Below are positions 1 to 5,882 of a stretch of DNA of 5,906 bases, in pieces. Origin of the DNA: Oscillospiraceae bacterium (GTDB lineage Bacteria; Bacillota; Clostridia; Oscillospirales; Ruminococcaceae); the NCBI GenBank assembly GCA_900768735.1, contig CAAGDZ010000128.1:1-5906 (forward strand), given 5' to 3'. Both the position numbers and the translations under genes were made by a program. Every line of letters begins with the position of its first letter. Within the stretch, counting starts at the first letter, position 1. Under the pieces are notes generated by a model. The model did not search any database. It was not told the origin of the DNA and saw nothing but the letters and a program-made list of their open reading frames with translations.

Positions 1-1249
1 TCTGCAAATCGTAGGGCGTGATTTTTTCGGGATAGTGCACCACGTTTCCGACGCACTTCGACCAGTCGGTATCAATAAGGCGGTGCTTGTGGGTTTCGTA
101 TACCGGCGTACCCGGCACAAAATACATCGACTGGATAAGCACGCCGCAGATATTATGCTCTATTACAAAGTCCGCAAGGCGCTTTCCGACCCCGACGGTG
201 TGATTATCCGCGCCGACGATAAATAGTCCGCGCACCCTCATGCCATGCCGCTGGATATTCTCCACCGAACGCAGTATATCATGATAGGTGCTTTTCTTGT
301 TGTACTGCTCAAACGCCTCGTCCTCTAAAAACTCTATGCCCATCGCAAGCTCGTCAAAGCCCGCCTTTTTGAGTAAATCCAGCATCTCGTCGTCAAAGCC
401 GACCTCATACCTCGCCTGTATCGTAAAGCGGTAATTTATATCGCTGTCGATAATAGCTTTCAGCACCGACACCGCCCAGTCGCGGTCGGCGAAAAAGTTG
501 TCATCGGTTATCCACACCACCTTTGTTATTCTGTGGTGCTTTTCGTCGTGGAACTTTATCGACTGCCGTATATCCTCCAGCACGTTTTCTACCGAGCGGG
601 TACGCACCTTTCTGCCGAAGTGGCGCACAAGCGCGCAGTAGTCGCAGTTATGCGGACAGCCGCGCGACGCGTGTACCTGCGGCCATATCACATTGTGACC
701 CGCCATCTTCTGATAATTGTACAAGAGATTTCTGTCGGGGATAGTGTCTATATCGTGCGGCGGTACCCGCTCTCCCGTGGTTATGCACTCGCCGTCCTTT
801 AAATACGCCATGCCGGGAAAATCTATCGGCTTGTCGTTTTTTACGGCGTTTATAAATTCTACCAACGACTCATCGCCCTCGCCGAGCATAACATAATCGC
901 AGTGATTTGCCGCCTCGGTGTAGTTAAGCGAGGCATGAAGTCCGCCGATAACCACCTTTGCCGACGAGTTTTTCCCGATATAATCCGCAAGCTCATAGCC
1001 GCGCGGTGCGCTGAAGGTAAATATCCCGATAAAGATAATATCCGCGTCCAGCACATCCTCCCACTTTATCTTTGAGATAGATTCGCTGTACATATATGTA
1101 TCCTCTACCTCGCGCTTTGCTATAGTCGCAAGCGTCAGCAGTCCGACAGACGGGGTGCGGATATATTTGTCGTAGACGTACAGATTCTTGATTGATTTTC
1201 TGTATGGCAGATTTCCCGGCTCGATAAAGCGTATCTTGCTTACTTTCAT
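1..1249 (-). CDS. B12-binding-type radical SAM protein, C-terminus cut by window edge
   Basis: The frame opens at ATG 1249 and stays open to base 1, giving 416 residues without a stop; the C-terminus lies outside the window. An AGGGGA ribosome site (1258-1263) sits 8 nt before the ATG and supports this start. Residues about 30-175 resemble the Rossmann-like cobalamin-binding domain found before many radical SAM domains: P-S-V-G-L-L-T-L near 33-40, GGLH at 102-105 and GEGDE at 123-127. The radical SAM core follows, with the CxxxCxxC cluster motif at Cys198, Cys202 and Cys205, which in this family binds a [4Fe-4S] cluster and SAM. Further family-like motifs are DDNFF at 249-253, MGIEF at 303-307 and PGTP at 379-382. 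The N-terminal domain lacks the DxHxxG cobalamin-ligand motif, as in several subfamilies, so B12 use is uncertain. Substrate and product cannot be told. It lies 77 nt downstream of ispH-rpsA, behind a terminator, so it is probably expressed by read-through or separately; no clear promoter was seen. Confidence 0.88.
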   Translation of the reverse strand, partial: MKVSKIRFIEPGNLPYRKSIKNLYVYDKYIRTPSVGLLTLATIAKREVEDTYMYSESISKIKWEDVLDADIIFIGIFTFSAPRGYELADYIGKNSSAKVVIGGLHASLNYTEAANHCDYVMLGEGDESLVEFINAVKNDKPIDFPGMAYLKDGECITTGERVPPHDIDTIPDRNLLYNYQKMAGHNVIWPQVHASRGCPHNCDYCALVRHFGRKVRTRSVENVLEDIRQSIKFHDEKHHRITKVVWITDDNFFADRDWAVSVLKAIIDSDINYRFTIQARYEVGFDDEMLDLLKKAGFDELAMGIEFLEDEAFEQYNKKSTYHDILRSVENIQRHGMRVRGLFIVGADNHTVGVGKRLADFVIEHNICGVLIQSMYFVPGTPVYETHKHRLIDTDWSKCVGNVVHYPEKITPYDLQ

Positions 1250-1268
1250 AATCTGTTTCCCCTATTGC

Positions 1269-1298
1269 AAAAAATCGGGGCAGCAAAAGCCACCCCGA
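1269..1298 (-). terminator. Rho-independent terminator after ispH-rpsA
   Basis: Read on the minus strand, a 10-bp stem (arms 1289-1298 and 1275-1284, eight Watson-Crick pairs and two G-T pairs) closes a TTTT loop and is followed by six T (1274-1269). It begins 27 nt after the stop codon of ispH-rpsA and ends just before the ribosome site of the radical SAM gene. It should end most transcription of the cmk-plsC-ispH operon. Confidence 0.88.
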
Positions 1299-1325
1299 CT
1301 TGTATCATATTATCTGATTATCTGA

Positions 1326-3329
1326 TTATTCTTCAGCTGCTTCTTCTGCCTCGTCCTCAGCCTCTGCTTCTTCAGCTTCTTCAGCCTCGTCAGCGGGAGC
1401 TTCTTCTGCGAGTGCGCGGATAGAAAGGCTTACTCTGTTGCTTTCCTCGTTGATTTCGATAATCTTTACCTTTACCTCATCACCTACGGAAAGAACCTGT
1501 GCAACATTGTTGATGCGTTCGGTTGATACCTGAGAGATGTGGATAAGACCGTCAACGCCGGGGATAATCTGTGCAAATGCACCGAACGGAGTGATGCTTA
1601 CGATAGTAACATCTACAACATCTCCCTCGTGATACTCAGCGGTGAACTTAATCCACGGGTTGTCCTCGTCCTTCTTGCAGCCGAGAGAAACTCTCTTCTT
1701 CTCGGGGTCAAAGCTCTTTACATATACATCAAGCTTGTCGCCTATGCTTACTATCTCCTTGGGGTGCTTGATTCTGTTCCATGTAAGCTCGCTGGAGTGA
1801 ACCATTCCGTCAACTCCGCCGAGGTCTACGAATACGCCGTAGCTCTCGATAGACTTAACCTCGCCGGTAAACTTCTGACCGACCTCGATAGTCTCCCAGA
1901 ACTTAGCCTTTGCGGCATCATTAGCTTCTTTCTTTGCAAGGCGGATAGAGCCTACTACTCTGCCTCTTGCTTCGGTAACTTCGATTACCTTGAAGGGTAC
2001 TGTCTTTTTCAGCAGCTCTTCAAGCTTGCCATCCTTGGGCACGCCTGTCTGAGATGCGGGGATAAATACTCTTGTACCGTTTGAGATGATGATTACGCCG
2101 CCCTTTACAACCGACGCAACCTCGCCCTCAAGAGTCTCGTTTGCTTCCATAGCAGCCGCCAGCTTTTCTACGCCGAGCACACTGTCAACCTTTTTCTTGG
2201 AAAGGTATACAACGCCGTCTGCATCGTTAATGGAAGTAACGATTGCTTCGATTTCATCGCCAACCGAAACAATATCAGAGGGTACTGCGTTAGGATTCTG
2301 TGAAAGCTCGCTTGCGGGTATATATCCCGAGTGCTTTGTGCCTAAGTCTACAACCGCTTCGCTATTGTTAACAGCTACAACCAAAGCCTTAACCCTGTTC
2401 CCTATATATACTTTTTTGAAGGTCTTGTCAACCTCCGCCATGAAGTCGATGTCTTCATCGTTGAGAATTTCGCTCATAATTCTATGAACCTCCTTTATTA
2501 TATAGGCAGGCGTCGAAGCCCCTGCCGTTATGCCGACAACGCCGCTGCTTTTTTTATCAAGAAGCGAGCGTACCGCGGCTGTATCAATATCACTGCCCTG
2601 CTGAACAAAAATCACGGGACAGTGTTTTTGACTTATCTGTGCCAGCTTGTTTGTGTTGCTGGAATTTTTTCCCCCGACAACTATCATCAGCACACAACGC
2701 CCTGCAAGGTTGTCCGTATCCCGCTGACGGTCGGTGGTCGCACTACATATTGTATCAAAAATCTCGATATTTGTATAGTGTTTTTTTGCAATTTTTTTAT
2801 AAGATTGCCATTTTGCTGAATTAAAGGTCGTCTGAGCTACCATTTTTAGTGCAATTTCACCAAACGATTTTACCCTTTCAAGCGCCTCATACAGCTCTTC
2901 CTCGCTGTTTACGACGAACACCTTATCGGTCATACGGCAATGCCCGATTATCCCCTCTACCTCCGGGTGGGATTTATCCCCCGCGATTATCACCGCGCCC
3001 CCAGCGCCGCTTACTATGTTGTGGATTTTTGCGACAAACGGGCAGGTAGCGTCGATATACGGCATACCCCTGCTCTCTATATAGTCGGTGACCGACTGCG
3101 GCACACCGTGAGAGCGTATAATAAGCGTACCCTTTGCCTCGTCCGGGCTCTGCACCGTGTAGACGCCGAGCTTTTCAAGGCGCGAGGTCTCGACCTCGTT
3201 GTGTATCAGCGGCCCTAAGGTACAGCACACGCCCTGCTCGGCTGCGGTCTTTTCCGCAAGCTCGACAGCACGCCGCACGCCAAAGCAGAAGCCCGCCGAT
3301 TTTGCTGTTTCTATAGTAAATCTATTCAT
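1326..3329 (-). CDS. ispH: IspH-S1 fusion: HMBPP reductase joined to four-domain ribosomal S1-type protein
   Basis: This 667-residue protein joins two activities. Residues 1 to about 283 are IspH (LytB), the [4Fe-4S] enzyme that reduces HMBPP to IPP and DMAPP in the last step of the MEP pathway. Its three cluster cysteines are visible as Cys15 (in GFCFGV), Cys96 (in ATCPFV) and Cys195 (in TICSATTDRQ). Substrate-site residues of the family are also present: His43, His74, His121 with Glu123, Thr167, the SSNTN stretch ending at Asn227, and Ser272. Four S1 RNA-binding domains follow at about 301-379, 397-466, 481-551 and 566-638; the third and fourth are the most canonical (YGVFVDLGGVDGMVH, FGAFAQIIPGVDGLIH). 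The tail from 642 on is almost only Glu, Ala and Asp. ATG 3329 is preferred over the TTG just before it (3332). It lies 19 nt after the plsC stop and has only a weak ribosome site. Such fusions are known in Clostridia. A strong internal start may also make free S1. Confidence 0.95.
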   Translation of the reverse strand: MNRFTIETAKSAGFCFGVRRAVELAEKTAAEQGVCCTLGPLIHNEVETSRLEKLGVYTVQSPDEAKGTLIIRSHGVPQSVTDYIESRGMPYIDATCPFVAKIHNIVSGAGGAVIIAGDKSHPEVEGIIGHCRMTDKVFVVNSEEELYEALERVKSFGEIALKMVAQTTFNSAKWQSYKKIAKKHYTNIEIFDTICSATTDRQRDTDNLAGRCVLMIVVGGKNSSNTNKLAQISQKHCPVIFVQQGSDIDTAAVRSLLDKKSSGVVGITAGASTPAYIIKEVHRIMSEILNDEDIDFMAEVDKTFKKVYIGNRVKALVVAVNNSEAVVDLGTKHSGYIPASELSQNPNAVPSDIVSVGDEIEAIVTSINDADGVVYLSKKKVDSVLGVEKLAAAMEANETLEGEVASVVKGGVIIISNGTRVFIPASQTGVPKDGKLEELLKKTVPFKVIEVTEARGRVVGSIRLAKKEANDAAKAKFWETIEVGQKFTGEVKSIESYGVFVDLGGVDGMVHSSELTWNRIKHPKEIVSIGDKLDVYVKSFDPEKKRVSLGCKKDEDNPWIKFTAEYHEGDVVDVTIVSITPFGAFAQIIPGVDGLIHISQVSTERINNVAQVLSVGDEVKVKIIEINEESNRVSLSIRALAEEAPADEAEEAEEAEAEDEAEEAAEE
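2475..2495 (-). promoter_or_regulatory. Candidate internal ribosome site and ATG for a free S1 protein
   Basis: On the minus strand AAGGAGGTT (2495-2487) is a near-perfect match to the anti-Shine-Dalgarno sequence, followed 9 nt later by ATG (2477-2475), which is Met285 of the fusion and in frame. Initiation here would give a 383-residue protein (2477 to 1326) with all four S1 domains and no IspH part, about the size of free-standing four-domain S1 homologues such as YpfD of Bacillus subtilis. The same bases encode Lys-Glu-Val in a helix where IspH proteins often have such residues, so chance is possible. The spacing of 11 nt from the GGAGG core is slightly long. Confidence 0.5.
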
Positions 3330-3348
3330 CAAAAACTACTTGTGAAAA

Positions 3349-4023
3349 TTACTTGTTTTCCGCAGAATCCGGCTTTTCGTCCTTCGGCACATACTGCCTA
3401 GGCAACGGGTCGCCGTACTCGCTCATGCCGTCCATCAGCATTTTTATATTATCCATAATCAGATTGGAAACTCGTCTCAGCTCGTTTCTGTCGTCGGTCT
3501 GTATCGCGACCTGCTCTGCGGGTATCATCTTGCCTATAGATACCCACGCCCTGCGGCGAAAGCCCTTTTTGCCGTACTTTATACATACCGGCAGCACCGG
3601 CGCGTTAGCCTTTCCGGCTATGACCGCTATACCCGACTTTGCGCGGGAGATATTTCCGTCCTTTGAGCGCGTACCCTCGGGGAATATTACGAAGGCGCGT
3701 CCGCTTTCAAGGTCGCTTATCGCATGGTCGATAGCCGAGTTGTCACCCGCACCCCTTACTACCGGGAAAGCGCCGCAGCGCCTTATCAGCCACGCAAACA
3801 GCTTGTTTGACTCGAAAAGCTCGGACTTTGCCATGAATGAAAACTTCGCCCTGTTTACCGCCGCGATAAGCGGAGGGTCGCTGTATTCCTGGTGGTTGCA
3901 GGCTATGATATAGCCGCCCTTGATACCGTTTTTATACGGGCGGTTGTCGCCTCCGATAACCTTTATACGGTGCTTTATGTGCATACCGAGCCAGACAAAC
4001 TTGCGGAAAAATTCGTAAACCAT
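3349..4023 (-). CDS. plsC: 1-acyl-sn-glycerol-3-phosphate acyltransferase (PlsC family)
   Basis: This 224-residue protein belongs to the PlsC family, which transfers an acyl group to the sn-2 position of lysophosphatidic acid to form phosphatidic acid at the inner face of the membrane. The four family blocks are in order: the catalytic NHxxxxD as NHQEYSD with His44 and Asp49, the GAFPVVRG block at 84-91, FPEGTRS at 114-120 (acyl-acceptor phosphate binding), and APVLPV at 141-146. The length fits the family. There is no long N-terminal transmembrane segment, only a short hydrophobic and basic start (FFRKFVWLGM), suggesting peripheral or shallow membrane contact. Its ATG shares one base with the TGA of cmk (TGATG), with only a weak ribosome site, so translation is probably coupled to cmk. 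Substrate specificity among related acyltransferases cannot be judged from motifs alone. Confidence 0.93.
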   Translation of the reverse strand: MVYEFFRKFVWLGMHIKHRIKVIGGDNRPYKNGIKGGYIIACNHQEYSDPPLIAAVNRAKFSFMAKSELFESNKLFAWLIRRCGAFPVVRGAGDNSAIDHAISDLESGRAFVIFPEGTRSKDGNISRAKSGIAVIAGKANAPVLPVCIKYGKKGFRRRAWVSIGKMIPAEQVAIQTDDRNELRRVSNLIMDNIKMLMDGMSEYGDPLPRQYVPKDEKPDSAENK

Positions 4024-4694
4024 CAGATATCTGCCTTTTCCTTGATTATTTTTACCAGTAGCTCACAGGATTTCTCAAAATCAAGCGTTGTCGTATCGGT
4101 AATTATCGCGTCAATCGCGGCTTTAAGCGGAGCGGTCGCGCGGTTCATGTCGTTTTTGTCACGCTCGTTCAGATCCGACAAAACTTCTTCGTATGTGACC
4201 TTTTTACCCTTTGCGACAAGCTCGTCATACCGCCGCCTTGCTCTTACCTCGGCGTCGGCGGTAAGGAAAATCTTTACCTTGGCGTCAGGCAGAACAACCG
4301 TACCTATATCCCTGCCGTCCATTATCACATTCTGATTTTCGGCAAAGCCGCGCTGAAAATCGAGCAGGAACGACCTTACGGCGGGTACGGCGGAAACCTT
4401 GGACGCCGCCATGCTGATTGAGGGAAGTCTTATCTCCTCCGATACGTCATAACCGTTGAGATATATATGCTGGGTGTCTTTTTTTATCTTTATGTCAAGC
4501 GAGATGTGGCGAAGCGCCGCGGTGACCCTCTCGGGGTCGTCCATATCCACGCCGTTGCGCTCGCAGAAAAGACCTATACTGCGGTACATCGCGCCTGTAT
4601 CAACATATATAAAGCCAAGCCTTTTGGCACATTCTCTGGCAAGGGAGCTTTTGCCCGCTCCTACGGGACCGTCAATAGCAACTGCAATACTCAT
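4023..4694 (-). CDS. cmk: Cytidylate kinase
   Basis: This 223-residue cytosolic enzyme phosphorylates CMP and dCMP with ATP, feeding CTP, dCTP and lipid synthesis. The Walker A loop GPVGAGKSS is at residues 9-17, followed by DTGAMYR at 32-38, which contributes to the nucleotide-monophosphate site. DGRDIGT at 126-132 is the Asp-Gly-Arg-Asp signature of bacterial CMP kinases. The basic run RARRRY at 151-156 and the later NERDKNDMNR at 176-185 form the LID region. A longer frame starts at TTG 4709, but that codon is part of the ribosome site TTGGAGA, so ATG 4694 is chosen; this also places the Walker A loop at the usual distance from the N-terminus. It is the first gene of the operon with plsC and ispH-rpsA and has its own promoter just upstream. 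Closeness of cmk to an S1 gene is also seen in E. coli (cmk-rpsA). Confidence 0.96.
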   Translation of the reverse strand: MSIAVAIDGPVGAGKSSLARECAKRLGFIYVDTGAMYRSIGLFCERNGVDMDDPERVTAALRHISLDIKIKKDTQHIYLNGYDVSEEIRLPSISMAASKVSAVPAVRSFLLDFQRGFAENQNVIMDGRDIGTVVLPDAKVKIFLTADAEVRARRRYDELVAKGKKVTYEEVLSDLNERDKNDMNRATAPLKAAIDAIITDTTTLDFEKSCELLVKIIKEKADI

Positions 4695-4702
4695 ATCGTA
4701 AT

Positions 4703-4709
4703 TCTCCAA
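4703..4709 (-). promoter_or_regulatory. Ribosome binding site deciding the cmk start
   Basis: TTGGAGA on the minus strand carries a GGAG core (4707-4704) 9 nt before ATG 4694. Its first three bases form the TTG that could be mistaken for an upstream start, which argues against that longer reading. Confidence 0.75.
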
Positions 4710-4726
4710 AAATTATACATATTTAT

Positions 4727-4755
4727 ATTATAACACGCGCTAAGCGCAAATGCAA
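4727..4755 (-). promoter_or_regulatory. Sigma-A extended -10 promoter of the cmk operon
   Basis: On the minus strand a perfect TATAAT (4732-4727) is preceded by TGT, giving the extended -10 form TGnTATAAT. A weak -35 element TTGCAT (4755-4750, three of six consensus bases) lies exactly 17 bp upstream. Transcription should start near 4720, leaving a short leader of about 25 nt before the cmk ATG. The spacer holds the perfect palindrome GCGCTTAGCGC (4747-4737), which could be an operator or chance. Confidence 0.83.
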
Positions 4756-4757
4756 CC

Positions 4758-4794
4758 GTGAAAAGTAAAAATTTTGTGAAAATTAGTAAAAAAT
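4758..4794 (-). repeat. A/T-rich imperfect direct repeat just upstream of the cmk promoter
   Basis: On the plus strand gtgaaaagtaaaaat (4758-4772) recurs as gtgaaaattagtaaaaaat (4776-4794), a copy with a small insertion and one extra A. The starts are 18 bp apart, and the nearer copy begins 2 bp from the -35 element. The position and A-tracts fit an UP element contacted by the RNA polymerase alpha subunit; a paired protein-binding site is the other possibility. Confidence 0.4.
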
Positions 4795-4841
4795 CCGGTT
4801 ATTCTGAATTTAAGGCTGAGGTTTTCCTCGTTTTACTCCGG

Positions 4842-4878
4842 AATATAAAACGTCCGAGAAGCAAAACCTCCCGGACGT
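4842..4878 (-). terminator. Rho-independent terminator after the DUF4956 gene
   Basis: On the minus strand a 12-bp stem (arms 4878-4867 and 4861-4850, two G-T pairs) closes a TTTTG loop and is followed by the T-rich run TTTATATT. It begins 6 nt after the DUF4956 stop codon. The T-tract is interrupted, so the end may be less efficient than the one at 1269-1298. It separates this operon from the cmk promoter. Confidence 0.8.
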
Positions 4879-4884
4879 AAAGCG

Positions 4885-5592
4885 TCAGTTCATATATTCG
4901 CCGTTATATTCAAGCAGGGTTACGCTGTCCACACCCTCTATCGCCTTGAATCTTGACAACTGGGTGGTGTCGTTCGCCTTTATCTTGATTTCGATAGTAA
5001 CTTCTACCTTGTCACCTATCTGGGTCTTGTTTTTGAGCTTGTACCTGATAGCGCCGAGCAGGGCGTTTACGTTGCTCTCCGCACCGATACCGTATCTCAC
5101 TACCAGCAGGTAGCATCTGCGCTCCTTTTTAACAATGGTCAGGACTATGTAGAGTGCGGCTACAAACACCGTACCGATAAGCGCGACAAAATAAAGTCCC
5201 GCGCCCGCAGTAATTCCCGCGGCAACTCCCCAGAACAGAAAGCCGACATCAAGCGGGTCCTTTATCGCCGAGCGGAATCGGACGATAGACAGCGCGCCGA
5301 CCATACCGAGCGACAGCACAAGGTTTGCGCTTATTGTCATGATGATAAACGCGGTTACTACCGTAATCAGCAGTACAAGTATGTTGAAGTTGTCGCTGTA
5401 CACCACACCGCGGTAAAACAGGCGGTACACCCAGTAGATAATAAGTCCGCACACCGTGGCGGTGAGCAGTGCCAGTAAAATACGCGGCAGCGAGAGGTTT
5501 TCAAACTGCACCGACAAATCAAAGCTCTGTCCGATAAGCGAAAGCAGGTCGTCACCGGTATCCTGCGCCATAATGTTAATAAAATCAATCAT
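4885..5592 (-). CDS. DUF4956 family integral membrane protein
   Basis: This 235-residue protein matches the DUF4956 family by its signature at about 96-130, where ALSIVRFRSAIKDPLDVGF leads into FWGVAAGITAG. Hydrophobic segments lie near 37-59, 70-94, 115-133 and 134-154, suggesting about four membrane helices. A polar C-terminal domain of about 80 residues (156-235), with alternating beta-strand and helix character, is probably cytoplasmic. Charged residues Arg105, Arg107, Lys111 and Asp112 sit between helices in the conserved motif and may be functional. The start at ATG 5592 has a strong AGGAGA ribosome site (5604-5599) 6 nt upstream. The gene follows a VTC-type polymerase-like gene by 15 nt and is followed by a terminator. 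Members of this family are often found beside VTC-domain and CotH-type genes in Firmicutes (recalled, not checked). The biochemical role is unknown; a membrane partner of the upstream enzyme is an inference. Confidence 0.85.
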   Translation of the reverse strand: MIDFINIMAQDTGDDLLSLIGQSFDLSVQFENLSLPRILLALLTATVCGLIIYWVYRLFYRGVVYSDNFNILVLLITVVTAFIIMTISANLVLSLGMVGALSIVRFRSAIKDPLDVGFLFWGVAAGITAGAGLYFVALIGTVFVAALYIVLTIVKKERRCYLLVVRYGIGAESNVNALLGAIRYKLKNKTQIGDKVEVTIEIKIKANDTTQLSRFKAIEGVDSVTLLEYNGEYMN

Positions 5593-5607
5593 ATTATTTC
5601 TCCTGAA

Positions 5608-5882
5608 TTATTTTATCATATTCATCAAGCTGAGCTTTTCGCGGCATATCAGAAATTTTGACACCGACGCCTGCTCAAGCTTCACACCCTGCACCAAATC
5701 GAAAAGATAAGACGGCAGATAATCGTCATATTTAAGCTCCACCACCGCCACAGGCTCTCCGACCGGCATAAACCGCACCTCGTCCGAAAACATATCGTCC
5801 GAGAACACCCCGACCTTAAAGCCGCTGTCTATGGTAAAGCGCACATTTCCCTCGGGATTTATAAACGCCTCGCGGTTGTAAT
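5608..5882 (-). CDS. VTC-domain polyphosphate polymerase-like protein, C-terminal fragment only
   Basis: About 90 C-terminal residues are visible; the N-terminus is missing because the genomic sequence ends at the adapter. The fragment begins with YNREAF, continues through GNVRFTIDSG, then VAVVELKYDDYLP and ends with SKFLICREKL. This order matches the C-terminal half of VTC domains, the triphosphate-tunnel fold that in yeast Vtc4 makes polyphosphate from ATP. In that family the Glu of ELKY is thought to bind the metal and the Lys of SKF and the Arg of YxREA to contact phosphate; all three are present here. The catalytic N-terminal basic residues cannot be judged. An internal GTG at 5844 could be misread as a start, but the family-like residues before it show the protein begins upstream. 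The stop is 15 nt before the DUF4956 gene, so the two are almost surely co-transcribed. Polyphosphate synthesis has not been shown for this protein. Confidence 0.82.

Noticed and set aside
191..208. DxHxxG cobalamin-ligand motif in the radical SAM protein (Asp348 to Gly353)
   Set aside because: It lies in the C-terminal part of the radical SAM barrel, not in the N-terminal B12-type domain, at a place where many family members have a G-A-D motif; judged coincidental.
993..1286. 97-residue minus-strand frame crossing the start of the radical SAM gene
   Set aside because: It overlaps the well-supported radical SAM frame and the terminator, and its low-complexity Arg/Tyr/Gly content looks like an out-of-frame shadow.
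1311..1326. Tandem TATCTGAT repeated twice next to the ispH-rpsA stop
   Set aside because: Two 8-bp copies only, partly overlapping the stop codon; no sign of function.
1539..2084. 181-residue plus-strand open frame
   Set aside because: It is antisense to the S1 domains of ispH-rpsA; its protein has no recognisable motif, and the strand opposite conserved coding sequence often stays open.
2497..2502. TATAAT on the minus strand just upstream of the internal S1 start
   Set aside because: No -35 element lies at 16-19 bp, and a start 6-7 nt downstream would cut into the Shine-Dalgarno sequence. It is better explained by codons for Tyr-Ile-Ile.
3330..3332. TTG as the start codon of ispH-rpsA
   Set aside because: It is directly followed by ATG in the same frame; neither has a strong ribosome site, and ATG is the better start.
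3336..3356. Direct repeat of TACTTGT in the gap between plsC and ispH-rpsA
   Set aside because: Two short copies in a 19-nt gap and the plsC end; no hairpin or promoter forms from them.
4707..4709. TTG as the start codon of cmk
   Set aside because: The TTG is part of the GGAG ribosome site for ATG 4694, and the extra five residues are not needed by the family.
4818..4829. Small hairpin GAGG-TTTT-CCTC between the DUF4956 terminator and the cmk promoter
   Set aside because: Only four base pairs, with no T-tract suited to a terminator; too weak to call.
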